Assembly: GCF_023195835.1 (NCBI RefSeq)
Contig: NZ_CP096199.1
Coordinates: forward strand, 2,232,001 to 2,296,000
Reading direction: 5' to 3'
From: Vibrio sinaloensis
GTDB taxonomy: Bacteria; Pseudomonadota; Gammaproteobacteria; Enterobacterales; Vibrionaceae
DNA length: 64,000 bases
Within the stretch, counting starts at the first letter, position 1; each line of letters starts with the position of its first letter. This document shows positions 29,662 through 39,575 of the stretch, in pieces. The notes beneath the pieces are model-generated. The model was not told where the DNA came from. It worked only from the letters and a program-made list of their open reading frames with translations, and searched no databases. Both the position numbers and the translations under genes were made by a program.

Positions 29662-29720
29662 TTCCTGTCCTCTTAAGCCTAGTGGTGAACTTCATCACCA
29701 CTGAGATATTTGATAATTAA

Positions 29721-30989
29721 TTAAACCAGCTGTGAGAGCTTTGTAATTACGTCGCTGTGACTGAGCGTATCTTGGCTACCACCAATGAGATCTTTTACCA
29801 CCACAGTGCCATCAGCCACTTCGTTCTCACCCAATACTAGCGCTACCGCAGCGCCGACTTTGTCTGCACGTTTAAATTGCTTCTTGAAGTTACCACCACC
29901 AAAGTGGCTCATCACGCGCAGTCCAGGGACTTGTTCACGCAGTGATTCAGCCAGTTTCAGCCCGGCCATCATAGTGCCTTCACCTGCGGTGACCACATAC
30001 ACATCAACACTGCGACGCACGTCTGTGAGCTCTAGCGTTTCCAGCATCAAAACCAGACGCTCTAAGCCCATAGCAAAACCGACTGCTGGGGTCGCTTTAC
30101 CGCCAAGCTGCTCAACCAAACCGTCATAGCGACCACCGCCACAAACCGTTCCTTGAGCGCCTAAGCTCTCGGTGATCCACTCAAATACCGTGCGGTTGTA
30201 GTAATCCAAGCCACGCACCAAACGCTGGTTAACTGTGTATTCGATACCCGCTGCATCAAGAAGTTCACACAGGCCACTAAAATGTTGCTTTGACTCTTCG
30301 CCTAGGTAGTCAGACAGACGTGGTGCGTCACCAAGAATAGCTTGAATGTCTGGATTTTTGGTATCCAGTACGCGCAACGGGTTAGTGTGCATACGACGCT
30401 TAGAGTCATCGTCGAGAATGTCGACATGTTTTTCTAAGAACGCAACCAGAGCGGTACGATAGTCAGCTCGGTCTTCGACAGAACCAATGGAATTAAGCTC
30501 TAAACGAACGTGCTTATCGATACCCAGTTCACGCCATAGACGCGCTGTCATCATGATAAGCTCTGCGTCAACGTCAGGGCCATTAAGACCAAACACCTCG
30601 ACACCACATTGGTGGAACTGACGGTAACGACCTTTTTGTGGACGCTCATGGCGGAACATCGGCCCCATGTACCAAACACGCTGTTCGTCACGGTTGATAA
30701 GGCTGTTTTGAATACATGAACGTACACAGCCTGCGGTACCTTCAGGACGCAAGGTTAAGCTGTCGCCATTGCGATCATCGAAAGTGTACATCTCTTTTGA
30801 AACCACATCCGTCTCTTCACCAACAGCACGACTGAACAAATTGGTTTCTTCAACAATCGGCATGCGCACTTCACTGTAACCGTATGCGCTGATCACGTTT
30901 TTCACTGTGTTCTCTAGTTTCTGCCACAGTGGAGATTGGGTTGGGAGACAATCGTTCATGCCTCGAATTGCTTGTATTGTTTTTGCCAC
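29721..30989 (-). CDS. hisS: Histidyl-tRNA synthetase
   Basis: A class II synthetase charging tRNA-His. The 422 residues show motif 2 ([21 protein letters not shown], cited in part), the histidine-specific motifs [15 protein letters not shown] and GGGRYDGL, motif 3 GFAMGLERL and a C-terminal anticodon-binding domain. Length and order match E. coli HisS. It is 46 bases downstream of ispG on the same strand. Confidence 0.98.
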   Translation of the reverse strand: MAKTIQAIRGMNDCLPTQSPLWQKLENTVKNVISAYGYSEVRMPIVEETNLFSRAVGEETDVVSKEMYTFDDRNGDSLTLRPEGTAGCVRSCIQNSLINRDEQRVWYMGPMFRHERPQKGRYRQFHQCGVEVFGLNGPDVDAELIMMTARLWRELGIDKHVRLELNSIGSVEDRADYRTALVAFLEKHVDILDDDSKRRMHTNPLRVLDTKNPDIQAILGDAPRLSDYLGEESKQHFSGLCELLDAAGIEYTVNQRLVRGLDYYNRTVFEWITESLGAQGTVCGGGRYDGLVEQLGGKATPAVGFAMGLERLVLMLETLELTDVRRSVDVYVVTAGEGTMMAGLKLAESLREQVPGLRVMSHFGGGNFKKQFKRADKVGAAVALVLGENEVADGTVVVKDLIGGSQDTLSHSDVITKLSQLV

Positions 30990-31035
30990 AATATTTACCG
31001 TAATGTTAATTACTTACCGTAATCTTGGTTTGAGA

Positions 31036-32154
31036 TTAATCTTGTACTTTGATGTTGATGCGGTTCTGCTCATCCATCAGCGCTGCTTTAGCTCGAATCT
31101 TGGCTTCTAGCTGAGCGACGAGATCATTGTTATCGAAACGCTCTTTTTGACGTTTGCCGTCTTCGTAGAAAGCACTTTTCTTATTGCTACCCGCTAAACC
31201 TAGATGAGAGACTTCCGCTTCACCGGGGCCATTGACCACACAACCGATGATCGACACATCCATAGGCGTAATAATATCTTCGAGGCGCTCTTCCAATGCG
31301 TTGACTGTGCCTATTACATCAAATTCCTGACGAGAGCAGCTTGGACAAGCAATAAAGTTGATACCGCGTGAACGGATACGCAAAGACTTCAAGATGTCGA
31401 AACCGACTTTGATCTCTTCAACAGGGTTGGCTGCGAGTGAAATACGAAGCGTGTCGCCAATCCCTTCTGCGAGAAGCATACCTAGGCCAACCGATGATTT
31501 CACTGCGCCTGCGCGCGCGCCACCTGCCTCAGTAATTCCTAAATGCAATGGCTGATCGATCTTTTTGGCAAGCAGGCGGTATGAATCGACCGCAAGGAAG
31601 ACATCCGAAGCTTTCACGCTCACTTTAAATTGATCGAAGTTGAGGCGGTCGAGAATATCGACATGTCGCATCGCCGACTCAACCAAAGCTTCAGGTGTTG
31701 GCTCACCATATTTCATCTGGATATCTTTCTCCAGAGAGCCACCATTCACGCCAATCCGAATCGGAATGTTCTTGTCCCGAGCACAATCAACAACAGCACG
31801 AATACGTTGTTCGTTTCCGATATTGCCAGGGTTGATGCGCAAACAATCGACGCCATACTCGGCGACTTTAAGCGCGATGCGATAGTCAAAATGAATATCC
31901 GCGACCAGCGGAATGTTCACTTGCTGTTTAATCTGTTTGAATGCTTCCGCCGCATCCATGGTCGGTACAGAGACACGTACGATATCTGCACCCACATTTT
32001 CCAGGGATTTAATCTGCGCAACAGTCGCCGCAACGTCTGTTGTGCGTGTGTTGGTCATTGACTGCACCGCGATAGGGGCGCCGTCACCAATGGGAACATC
32101 GCCCACGTAGATACGAGTCGATGGGCGACGTTTGATCGGAGATTCGTGTTGCAT
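31036..32154 (-). CDS. ispG: 4-hydroxy-3-methylbut-2-enyl diphosphate synthase (flavodoxin-dependent)
   Basis: IspG is the penultimate enzyme of the MEP isoprenoid pathway, converting MEcPP to HMBPP with a 4Fe-4S cluster. The 372 residues hold the TIM barrel ([18 protein letters not shown]) and a C-terminal cluster domain with CPSCSR and [10 protein letters not shown] supplying the Cys ligands. It starts 8 bases after rodZ, so rodZ-ispG-hisS are probably one transcript. Confidence 0.98.
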   Translation of the reverse strand: MQHESPIKRRPSTRIYVGDVPIGDGAPIAVQSMTNTRTTDVAATVAQIKSLENVGADIVRVSVPTMDAAEAFKQIKQQVNIPLVADIHFDYRIALKVAEYGVDCLRINPGNIGNEQRIRAVVDCARDKNIPIRIGVNGGSLEKDIQMKYGEPTPEALVESAMRHVDILDRLNFDQFKVSVKASDVFLAVDSYRLLAKKIDQPLHLGITEAGGARAGAVKSSVGLGMLLAEGIGDTLRISLAANPVEEIKVGFDILKSLRIRSRGINFIACPSCSRQEFDVIGTVNALEERLEDIITPMDVSIIGCVVNGPGEAEVSHLGLAGSNKKSAFYEDGKRQKERFDNNDLVAQLEAKIRAKAALMDEQNRINIKVQD

Positions 32155-32162
32155 AGTAATGT

Positions 32163-33116
32163 CTAAGGTAAGTTGAATCTTGCTACTTTGCCCGAAGTAT
32201 ACCCAGAAAGGTCAACAGGTTCACTCGCTAATGTCATTGAAACGTTTTCGGGCGCTCCTAAAATGACGCTGTACGGCAGTTCGCCTTGTAAGTTGAGCTC
32301 TTGGCCAGGCTTTTTAACTCCAGTCGATAAGGTTTTGCCATCCGCGTCTTTGACTTGGATCCAGCAGTCATCGCTGAAGGTCATTTGCAGTAAATTTGCC
32401 GCTACTGCCACTTGCTCTGTTGCTTGAGGTTCAATCGTCTCTTCCACTACCGGTGGCTCGATGACCTCTGCTGGTTGCTCAGCAGCCGTTTCATCAATGA
32501 TAGTGGTTTCTGTGGCAGAAGGTTCTTCGTCTTGAACAACTGGCTCAGCGAGCGCTTCCTCAACTGGCGCGCTTGGTTGCTCCTCCACCACATCTGCCTC
32601 ACTCTCGGCTAATGTAGTAAAGTTGAGCTCAGGTTGCGCTGCTTGCTCTAGCTGCTGCTCTTGTTCACTGACCGTGGTCAAGTCAACCATCGCAGAGTCC
32701 TGGTTTTGCCACCACCACACTGAAGAAATACCTAGAATGACGGCAAAAATCCCCCAAGTTAGAGTCATGATGCGGCTATCATGCTTCTCACGTTTGGTTT
32801 TGCGCGAAAAGCTTTTCATCTGTTGTTCTTGAGGTTTGGTTTCCTCACAACCCGCGAGTGCAGAAAGCACCGTGGCTTCATCTAGATTAACCGCCTTAGC
32901 ATACGAGCGCAGATAGCCACGGGTAAACGTTGCTACCTGATCGAGCGCGAAATCGTTATTTTCGATACTTTCAATGATTGAAAGACGCAGGCGCAGGCGG
33001 TCTGCAATCTGCTTTTGTGTAAGGCCTAAAGCCTCACGTTTCTGTTTGAGGAGAGTGCCGGCTTGTGGTTGTTCTACGGTGTCTTCGCTAGATTGTAGTT
33101 GTTGTTCAGCTGTCAT
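32163..33116 (-). CDS. rodZ: Cytoskeletal shape protein RodZ
   Basis: RodZ links the MreB cytoskeleton to the cell-wall elongation machinery. Residues about 25-95 form a Cro-type HTH ([19 protein letters not shown]). A basic patch and a TM helix (about 117-137) follow. A long Glu/Pro/Ala-rich periplasmic linker (about 150-240) leads to a C-terminal DUF4115 beta domain (about 240-317). 317 residues is within the family range. It is the first gene of the rodZ-ispG-hisS group, with about 320 bases of non-coding DNA upstream. Confidence 0.93.
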   Translation of the reverse strand: MTAEQQLQSSEDTVEQPQAGTLLKQKREALGLTQKQIADRLRLRLSIIESIENNDFALDQVATFTRGYLRSYAKAVNLDEATVLSALAGCEETKPQEQQMKSFSRKTKREKHDSRIMTLTWGIFAVILGISSVWWWQNQDSAMVDLTTVSEQEQQLEQAAQPELNFTTLAESEADVVEEQPSAPVEEALAEPVVQDEEPSATETTIIDETAAEQPAEVIEPPVVEETIEPQATEQVAVAANLLQMTFSDDCWIQVKDADGKTLSTGVKKPGQELNLQGELPYSVILGAPENVSMTLASEPVDLSGYTSGKVARFNLP

Positions 33117-33387
33117 GACTATAGTAAATCTCTTGTTCTATGGCTCTGGTTAACTTAAGGCTTAATTATTGTTTGTTGGTGTTTGCCGAATAACCAAAGT
33201 CGAAAAAATCGAGGAAAACTCCTCATACGATGCGAAATTAACGCTCCACTCAAATACAGAGAAATTTCTCTAAAGCGTTAACCTTTCATTCTAATAGATA
33301 TCATAGATGAAACAACATAGCGGAAGTGGATAATTTACAGTCAGCTCAAGGTTTTTCACTATTTTGACAGAGAGATCGCGACAAGAT

Positions 33388-33420
33388 GTAACAAAAAAGC
33401 CAGAGCTAGGCTCTGGCTTG
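33388..33420 (-). terminator. Intrinsic terminator of rlmN
   Basis: On the minus strand AAGCCAGAGC pairs with GCTCTGGCTT around a short loop (stem 33394-33417), followed by a T-run. It sits 20 bases after the rlmN stop. The rest of the 323-base rodZ-rlmN gap (33117-33387) is AT-rich and should hold the rodZ promoter; no gene is visible there, and pilF/pilW, which sits here in some gammaproteobacteria, is absent. Confidence 0.8.
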
Positions 33421-33439
33421 GGCAGAAATCGAATAAAGC

Positions 33440-34567
33440 TTATGAAACCGCTTTAACTTCAATCGTCTCGCCTTTCGCAGCTCGAATCATTGCGGTGCGC
33501 TTAGTACGGTCGATGACGTCACCAACTAACTGTCCACAAGCTGCATCAATGTCATCACCACGCGTTTTGCGGATAGTGACTGTGTGTTCGTACTGCATCA
33601 AGGTTTTCTGGAAACGGTCAATGCGAGAGTTACTCGGTTTTTTATAAGGCGAACCCGGGTAAGGGTTGAATGGAATCAAGTTAATCTTACACGGCGTGTC
33701 TTTCATCAGCTCTGCCAGTTCGCGAGCGTGCTCCATATCATCATTAACATGGTCAAGTAACACATACTCAACCGTCACTTTGCCGCGGTTTGCGTTTGAT
33801 GATGCGATGTAACGACGCACCGAGGCCAAAAAGTCTTGGATATCCCAACGGTCATTGATAGGCATGATTTCGCTGCGCAACTTGTCATTCGGTGCGTGCA
33901 GAGAAATCGCCAGCGCCACGTCAATCTTGCCGGTCATTTGATCCAAACCTGAAACAACACCAGAGGTAGACACAGTCACACGACGTTTAGACAAACCAAA
34001 GCCAAGATCATCGAGCATGATTTCTAGTGCTGGAATCAGGTTTTTCATATTCAACAGTGGCTCGCCCATGCCCATCATCACCACATTGGTGATCGGACGA
34101 CGACCGGTCTCTTTTTCCAGACCAATTTCACGTGCTGCACGCCAAACTTGTCCGATAATTTCAGAGACTTTCAAGTTACGGTTAAAGCCCTGTTGCGCGG
34201 TAGAACAGAATTTACACTCTAGCGCACATCCCACTTGAGAAGATACACACAACGTGGCGCGATCGTCTTCCGGGATATAAACCGTTTCAACATCTTGGTC
34301 ACCCACCTTCATCGCCCACTTAATGGTACCGTCTGATGAGTGCTGAGCTTCAGCAACTGTCGGTGCTTTAATCTCACAACGATGCTGCAACTTCTCGCGC
34401 AGCTTCTTGTTAATGTTGGTCATGTTATCGAAGTTATCGACACCGAAATGGTAGATCCACTTCATTACCTGGTCGGCACGGAATGCCTTTTCGCCGAGCT
34501 CCTCAGCAAAAAATTGACGCATACCTTGGCGATCAAAGTCGAGTAGATTGATTTTTTCAGTGGTCAT
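33440..34567 (-). CDS. rlmN: Dual-specificity RNA methyltransferase RlmN
   Basis: A radical-SAM enzyme that methylates A2503 of 23S rRNA and A37 of some tRNAs. Start ATG 34567 gives 375 residues; the open frame to 34591 adds only 8. The cluster motif [14 protein letters not shown] supplies C-x3-C-x2-C. GEPLLN and the C-terminal [15 protein letters not shown], with the catalytic Cys, are intact. It lies in the conserved cluster beside rodZ. Confidence 0.97.
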   Translation of the reverse strand: MTTEKINLLDFDRQGMRQFFAEELGEKAFRADQVMKWIYHFGVDNFDNMTNINKKLREKLQHRCEIKAPTVAEAQHSSDGTIKWAMKVGDQDVETVYIPEDDRATLCVSSQVGCALECKFCSTAQQGFNRNLKVSEIIGQVWRAAREIGLEKETGRRPITNVVMMGMGEPLLNMKNLIPALEIMLDDLGFGLSKRRVTVSTSGVVSGLDQMTGKIDVALAISLHAPNDKLRSEIMPINDRWDIQDFLASVRRYIASSNANRGKVTVEYVLLDHVNDDMEHARELAELMKDTPCKINLIPFNPYPGSPYKKPSNSRIDRFQKTLMQYEHTVTIRKTRGDDIDAACGQLVGDVIDRTKRTAMIRAAKGETIEVKAVS

Positions 34568-34729
34568 GTGGCCTCTCAAACGACGGAACATTAATTAAGG
34601 GCGCGAATTGTACAGCCTTTATGCAGGGACAACAAGCGTTGTAAAGCCCTGTATTTGTTAAGGCGTTAATATCGCAGTGATTATTTTTTATACAGCAGAA
34701 CAGGCCCGCGGATCACGTGGTACAGAGCG

Positions 34730-35167
34730 TTAAACCGACGCGCTTGCTGCGCGTTTAATTTGCTCGACAATCGCTTTTAATCCATTGCCACGTGACGGAC
34801 TCAAATGCGCTATCAGGCCAAGCTGCGCGAAGTATTCGTCCACATCAAAGGCTTGGATTTGCTCGCCAGTTTTGCCATCAAACGCCGCCATCACTAAAGC
34901 AATAAGCCCACGCACAATACGTGCGTCTGAGTCCGCGCAAAAGTACCAAGCGTCACCCACTTGTTGACTGACCAACCATACCTGGCTCTCACAGCCAGAG
35001 ACCGTCACCTGCTGCGACTTTAGCGACTCAGGCATCAGTGGCAGCTTTTTCCCCCACTGAATCACTTGACGATAACGATCTTCCCAGCCACGCAGCGCTT
35101 GCATAGTTTGCACTATCTGGTCTGCATCTATCTCCTGGCCAAACGGCGATTGAGGAAATGGCGACAT
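34730..35167 (-). CDS. csdE: SufE-family sulfur acceptor CsdE
   Basis: The protein takes persulfide sulfur from a cysteine desulfurase. The 145 residues carry the acceptor Cys in VSGCESQVWL and the SufE core (WEDRYRQVIQWGKKLP, RIVRGLIALVMAAFDGKT). The neighbour tcdA, 12 bases upstream on the same strand, favours CsdE over SufE. The partner desulfurase csdA, adjacent in E. coli, is not in this window. Confidence 0.87.
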   Translation of the reverse strand: MSPFPQSPFGQEIDADQIVQTMQALRGWEDRYRQVIQWGKKLPLMPESLKSQQVTVSGCESQVWLVSQQVGDAWYFCADSDARIVRGLIALVMAAFDGKTGEQIQAFDVDEYFAQLGLIAHLSPSRGNGLKAIVEQIKRAASASV

Positions 35168-35179
35168 GTTACTCTCCCA

Positions 35180-35989
35180 CTAGTTGCGATGCTTCTGAAT
35201 CAGTTTTTCAACAATGCGCGATACTGCGACGAAACCAAAAGTTGCGGTGACCACAGTCGCGGCGCCAAAGCCACTGGCACAATCCATGCGTTTCGGGCCT
35301 TCCGCGGTCGACTTCACCCCGCACACGCTTCCGTCAGGCTGAGGATATTTGAGTTGCTCAGTCGAAAACACACAATCGATGCCGAACTTGCGCGCCGGAT
35401 TCATAGGAAAATTATGATGGCGGCGCAAGGTATCTTTGATTTTCTTCGCCAGTGGATCTTGAATCGTTTTCGTCAGATCCGCCACTTTAATCTGAGTTGG
35501 GTCCACTTGTCCGCCCGCCCCACCCGTGGTGATCACTTTAATCTTGTTACTACGACAATAGGCCAGCAACGCCGCTTTTGCTTTGACGCTATCAATCGCA
35601 TCGAGCACATAGTCGAACCGTTTGGATAGGTACTGATGCTGATTGTCTGGGGTAATAAAGTCGTCGATAAGGTTTACTTTGCACTCAGGGTTGATCAATT
35701 TTACCCGCTCAGCCATCACCTCGATTTTGCTTTGGCCAACGGTGCCAGACATCGCATGAATCTGACGGTTGATGTTGGTGACACACACATCATCCATATC
35801 AATCAAGGTCAGTTCACCCACGCCGGTACGAGCCAAGGCTTCGACCGCCCATGAACCGACCCCACCAATACCGATCACGCACACGTGCGCCGCACGCAGA
35901 ATTTCAACTTCACTGTGACCATAAAGGCGACGCGTACCGCCAAATCGTTGGTTGTAGTTATCAGAAGCAGGAGTGTCTAATTCGCGCAT
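35180..35989 (-). CDS. tcdA: tRNA threonylcarbamoyladenosine dehydratase TcdA
   Basis: TcdA (CsdL) uses ATP to cyclise t6A37 in tRNA. It is an E1-like ThiF-fold protein: the nucleotide motif IGIGGVGSWAVEAL lies near 25-38, and the family blocks LIDMDDVCVTNINRQ and GFVAVSRIVEKL are present. Start ATG 35989 gives 269 residues. The open frame to 36037 runs through the mltA terminator hairpin and is unlikely to be used. It is operonic with csdE. Confidence 0.93.
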   Translation of the reverse strand: MRELDTPASDNYNQRFGGTRRLYGHSEVEILRAAHVCVIGIGGVGSWAVEALARTGVGELTLIDMDDVCVTNINRQIHAMSGTVGQSKIEVMAERVKLINPECKVNLIDDFITPDNQHQYLSKRFDYVLDAIDSVKAKAALLAYCRSNKIKVITTGGAGGQVDPTQIKVADLTKTIQDPLAKKIKDTLRRHHNFPMNPARKFGIDCVFSTEQLKYPQPDGSVCGVKSTAEGPKRMDCASGFGAATVVTATFGFVAVSRIVEKLIQKHRN

Positions 35990-36009
35990 ATCGATTTTCC
36001 GCTGGGTGT

Positions 36010-36041
36010 AAAAACAAAGAGTGCGATTTATACGCACTCTT
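36010..36041 (-). terminator. Intrinsic terminator of mltA
   Basis: Stem AAGAGTGCG (36017-36025) with CGCACTCTT (36033-36041), loop ATTTATA, then a T-rich minus-strand tail. It begins 16 bases past the mltA stop and separates mltA from tcdA. Confidence 0.8.
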
Positions 36042-36057
36042 GATAAAAATGTCTAGG

Positions 36058-37161
36058 CTATTGCAACTTCTCGGGAGGGAGTGCCCAAGGAGCTTGAGTC
36101 GGGCTGTTTTCTAGCCCAAGCTTCCAGACTCGGCCAAAGTGTTTATAGTGACCAGCTTCTGTGCCAGCACGTGGCCCCATACCATGATAGAGGTCAAGAT
36201 GGTTCTGTTTCACCGCACCGCCAGTGTCTAACACGATAAGCAGACGCAATTGATGTGCTCCACTCCAAGTCCCGTCTGGGTTTAATAGTGGCACTTCCGC
36301 TAATATCGGGGTTCCCATCGGAAAAATTGAGCGATCGCCGGCTACCGAAGCCATGGCCAATAGCGGTATACCGGCAGACCCGGTCACGGGCGCATCCGCT
36401 CGGGGTTCAAAAAACACAAACGATGGATTTTGTTCCAGCAGCTCCTGCACCGTTGCCTCGTCATTGGCGAGCACCCACTCTTTGATCGCCTTCATCGACA
36501 TTTTTTCGCGCGGGACTAAGTCGCGCTCTATTAATACTCGGCCAATACTGACATAGGCCTTGTTGTTCTTACCGCCATAGGCGAAGTACTCGAGCGTGTC
36601 GTCATCTTCAAAATGCACAAAGCCGCTGCCCTGCACTTCCATTAAAAACGGATCGATTCGGCTCTGTGCATAACCAAGCTCTAAACCGAGCCCATCCAGT
36701 GCACCAGCATAAATCTGGGCGCGAGTCGGACAATCCATTTCACAGTCAGGTTTAGCGTAGACCGGATACTTGAACTTTTCGTTGGGCTCATGGCGAAGTT
36801 CCATTACCGGCGAAAAGTAGCCAGTAAACAAAACATTACCTTGCTGGTCTCCGCCCCCTAGCTGCGCGGCTTGGATGCCATAGGCGGATAACTCAGTCGG
36901 CTCACCGCTTTGCAATACCCATTCGTTGAGCTTTTCGTAGAGCGGTTGGTAGATTTTCGCCATCGAGGGTGAGTTGATCACGACTTGCTCTGCTTGGCGA
37001 TGAAATTCAGTAAAATCTCTTGGTTTGTCAGACTCGACAAGTGATGATTTATTCAGTATCGATGTGAATTCTTGGCCACTATATTGTTGGGCACGGTCGG
37101 TAGGTTGCGCACAACCAAACAGCACAGAAGCGGCAACAAGCGGAAGATATTTTTTAAACAC
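36058..37161 (-). CDS. mltA: Membrane-bound lytic murein transglycosylase A
   Basis: An outer-membrane lipoprotein that cleaves peptidoglycan to 1,6-anhydro-muropeptides. The lipobox VLFGC places the lipidated Cys at 17. The MltA core (VLFTGYFSPVMELR, MEVQGSGFVHFEDD) and the 3D catalytic domain (IVLDTGGAVKQNHLDLYHGMG, with the Asp pair) are intact. 367 residues is normal. In E. coli it neighbours amiC and argA; amiC is missing here. Confidence 0.95.
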   Translation of the reverse strand: MFKKYLPLVAASVLFGCAQPTDRAQQYSGQEFTSILNKSSLVESDKPRDFTEFHRQAEQVVINSPSMAKIYQPLYEKLNEWVLQSGEPTELSAYGIQAAQLGGGDQQGNVLFTGYFSPVMELRHEPNEKFKYPVYAKPDCEMDCPTRAQIYAGALDGLGLELGYAQSRIDPFLMEVQGSGFVHFEDDDTLEYFAYGGKNNKAYVSIGRVLIERDLVPREKMSMKAIKEWVLANDEATVQELLEQNPSFVFFEPRADAPVTGSAGIPLLAMASVAGDRSIFPMGTPILAEVPLLNPDGTWSGAHQLRLLIVLDTGGAVKQNHLDLYHGMGPRAGTEAGHYKHFGRVWKLGLENSPTQAPWALPPEKLQ

Positions 37162-37250
37162 GGGATGAGATCCTTGTTGAGCAATGCATTGAGGATGACA
37201 AACTTGTCCTTGATTCGCAATAAATCAGTGGTTAACGAATGTTATCTTTT

Positions 37251-37637
37251 TTATTTTTCTGACAAACGATAGACGGGCTGGTAGTGCGGCTGAGAAACCA
37301 GTTGGAACTGAGTGAACTGCTCGTTGAGTACTTTGAAGCGTCGCGTCTTTTCCCCCATTTGATACTCAAGATACGAGCCATCCCATTCAAACTCGGTATC
37401 AATCACGCCACCATTCACCGTTACCCCCGCCGCGCTGAGCATAAAACTCTCACGGCTATAATCAGCCACATCCTGCTCTACCCAGGTCCCATATAGCTTG
37501 GACTTAGGATAGGCTTTTTCTAAGTAAGCCTCATACAATTGACTGGCAAGTATCAGCGCACAAATAGCAACAAACAGTGTGCCAATGACCATAACTCTTT
37601 CAACCAGTTTCAATTTTCTACGACTCAAGCGACTCAC
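37251..37637 (-). CDS. DUF2850 family membrane-anchored protein
   Basis: A 128-residue protein with a basic N-terminus, one TM helix (about 14-32, VMVIGTLFVAICALILAS) and a small periplasmic domain (LYGTWVEQDVADYSRESFML ... EWDGSYLEYQMGEKTRRF). The family is known mainly from Vibrio and has no assigned function. The KLYGTWVEQ...YSRESF pattern suggests a small beta domain. It lies divergent from argA and upstream of mltA on the same strand with a 90-base gap, so cotranscription is possible. Confidence 0.8.
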   Translation of the reverse strand: MSRLSRRKLKLVERVMVIGTLFVAICALILASQLYEAYLEKAYPKSKLYGTWVEQDVADYSRESFMLSAAGVTVNGGVIDTEFEWDGSYLEYQMGEKTRRFKVLNEQFTQFQLVSQPHYQPVYRLSEK

Positions 37638-37791
37638 TCTTTTTTATTCCCCAACAACGGCTGATCATTCAACCTAATAAGTAATTGTTAACTAACAAAG
37701 GCAATTACGCGAATCTGATTTCTTCGACCTTTCATCATATCGTGCTATCACTACTCAGCAGATATCCCCATCAAAAAAACACTTGTACAGC

Positions 37792-37830
37792 AAAGAATAA
37801 AATTGCAGTATATTTACATATTAATTCAAT
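37792..37830 (+). promoter_or_regulatory. Paired ARG box (ArgR operator) of argA
   Basis: Two 14-base cores match TGAAT-N4-ATTCA: AGAATAAAATTGCA (37794-37807, 11 of 14) and TACATATTAATTCA (37815-37828, 12 of 14). Their centres are 21 bases apart, exactly the canonical two 18-bp ARG boxes with a 3-bp gap. They sit 16 bases before the TTG start. ArgR-arginine binding here would repress argA. Confidence 0.65.
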
Positions 37831-37844
37831 GGGTAGTTATTACT

Positions 37845-39176
37845 TTGAAACTAAGAAGTACCGCGCTTGTAAAAGGCTTTAGACAATCAGCTCCTTACGT
37901 TAACGCTCACCGTGACAAGATAATGGTGATTATGCTTGGCGGCGAGGCGGTGGCTGATGATAATTTTGCCAATATTATCAGTGATCTAGCCCTGCTTCAT
38001 AGTTTAGGAGTCAAAATTGTGCTCGTTCATGGAGCACGGCCACAAATCAATCATCTTTTACAGCAGAACCAATACCCTAGCCCTTATCACAAAGGCGTGC
38101 GTGTCACCGATGAAACCTGCCTCAATTACGTCATGCAAGCTGCTGGGCAATTGCAGTTGGCCATTACTGCTCAACTATCGATGAGCTTGAGTAACACTCC
38201 GATGGCGGGCACGCAACTTAACGTCGTGAGTGGCAACTTTATTATCTCTCAACCGCTTGGCGTTGATGATGGTGTCGACTATTGCCATAGCGGTAAAATT
38301 CGTCGTATCGACACAGACGGCATCAACCGCATGCTTGACCAAGGCTCAATAGTGTTGCTCGGGCCGATCGCCAGCTCTGTGACCGGTGAGTCATTCAACT
38401 TGCTGTCAGAAGAGGTCGCCACGCAAGTTGCGATCAAACTGCAGGCAGACAAGCTGATCGGCTTTTGCTCCGAGCAGGGAATTATCGATGAAGATGGTGA
38501 AGTGTTTGCTGAGCTGTTTCCTAAAGAAGCGGAAAAGATTTTGGCGGATCTTGAAAGCGATCTTAGCTGCGAAAACTCATCCGGTACGCTGCGCTTTCTT
38601 CGCGCGGCAACCGCGGCTTGTCGTGCGGGCGTACCTCGTAGTCACTTGGTGAGCTACAAAGTCGATGGAGCCTTGATCCAAGAGCTGTTCTCGCTCGACG
38701 GTATCGGTACTCAAGTCGTCAAAGCCAGTTCAGAGCAGGTACGCGTGGCTGACATTGATGACATTGGTGGCATCTTGGATCTGATACAGCCTCTCGAGCA
38801 ACAAGGTGTTTTGGTGCGGCGCTCTCGCGAGCAACTCGAGCAAGAGATCCATCAGTTCACTATCATCGAGAAAGATGGCCTGATCATCGGTTGTGCGGCT
38901 TTGTATCCTTACCCCGAGGAGCGCATGGCAGAAATGGCATGTGTGGCGATTCACCCTGAATACCGTGATGGCAACCGTGGACTTTTGTTACTTAATCACA
39001 TGCGTTTGCAGTCGAAAGCGCAAGGAATTGAGCAGATATTTGTATTAACAACACACAGTTTGCACTGGTTTAGAGAACAAGGGTTCCACGAGATGGGGGT
39101 CGATTCTCTGCCATCGCAAAAGCAGAATCTGTACAACTACCAGCGCAAGTCTAAAATTCTGTCACTTAAGCTTTAA
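37845..39176 (+). CDS. argA: N-acetylglutamate synthase
   Basis: ArgA makes N-acetylglutamate from glutamate and acetyl-CoA, the first step of arginine synthesis. An amino-acid-kinase-like domain (about 20-285: [36 protein letters not shown]) precedes a GNAT domain (about 295-443: [16 protein letters not shown]). TTG 37845 gives exactly 443 residues, the E. coli length, beginning (M)[11 protein letters not shown]. The frame is open from 37803 but that region overlaps the ARG boxes. It likely shows arginine feedback inhibition as in the family. Confidence 0.95.
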   Translation: MKLRSTALVKGFRQSAPYVNAHRDKIMVIMLGGEAVADDNFANIISDLALLHSLGVKIVLVHGARPQINHLLQQNQYPSPYHKGVRVTDETCLNYVMQAAGQLQLAITAQLSMSLSNTPMAGTQLNVVSGNFIISQPLGVDDGVDYCHSGKIRRIDTDGINRMLDQGSIVLLGPIASSVTGESFNLLSEEVATQVAIKLQADKLIGFCSEQGIIDEDGEVFAELFPKEAEKILADLESDLSCENSSGTLRFLRAATAACRAGVPRSHLVSYKVDGALIQELFSLDGIGTQVVKASSEQVRVADIDDIGGILDLIQPLEQQGVLVRRSREQLEQEIHQFTIIEKDGLIIGCAALYPYPEERMAEMACVAIHPEYRDGNRGLLLLNHMRLQSKAQGIEQIFVLTTHSLHWFREQGFHEMGVDSLPSQKQNLYNYQRKSKILSLKL

Positions 39177-39265
39177 CTCAATTAGCAATCTCAGTTATGA
39201 GATGTCATTGCAGAATATTTCTCAAATAGTCGCTTTATTTCATAGTTTAAATTGGTTAAAATTCG

Positions 39266-39321
39266 AGCTCCTCAATGTCTGAGGAGCTAGGATTTATTCT
39301 CGACTTAGCTTTATGGCTAAG
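39266..39321 (+). other. Two adjacent hairpins ahead of the small argA-recD gene
   Basis: The first stem is AGCTCCTCA (39266-39274) with TGAGGAGCT (39280-39288), loop ATGTC, 9 bp perfect, and it buries a GAGGAG sequence. The second is CTTAGC/GCTAAG (39304-39321) with loop TTTATG containing the ATG at 39313. There is no T-run, so these look like leader structure rather than terminators. Regulation of the small gene by RNA folding is possible but unproven. Confidence 0.45.
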
Positions 39322-39549
39322 CTGCAAGGATTGCTTGAGGTTACTAACAACGTTACTAAGAGCAAACTATCAATGAAGAAAATTATCTGTAACTCTGTGC
39401 AGAGTTTTTGGGACATGGCAGACAACGAACTACTAGAAGATCTCGACGTACACTGCGTATTCCCAGTTACAGAAGGCTTAAAAGCGTTCATTTTGAACTA
39501 CCAAGAGAAATACCGCATTCGCAGTATCTCATTCTCTACTGCACTTTAA
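39313..39549 (+). CDS. Small hypothetical protein between argA and recD
   Basis: An open frame of 78 residues; ATG 39373 would give 58 residues starting MKKIICNSVQSFWDMADNE. Neither start has a clear ribosome site. The protein is acidic in its centre (DNELLEDLDVH) and has no membrane segment or known motif that I recognise. It occupies the only sizeable space between argA and recD and is followed by a weak convergent hairpin (39559-39582) that overlaps the recD stop. It could be a real conserved small protein or a chance frame. Confidence 0.5.
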   Translation: MAKLQGLLEVTNNVTKSKLSMKKIICNSVQSFWDMADNELLEDLDVHCVFPVTEGLKAFILNYQEKYRIRSISFSTAL

Positions 39550-39575
39550 TCACACTGACAGACGACCATGGAGGG

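Noticed and set aside
35066..35629. Plus-strand frame of 187 codons antisense to csdE/tcdA
   Set aside because: Shadow of conserved genes with a composition unlike a real protein.
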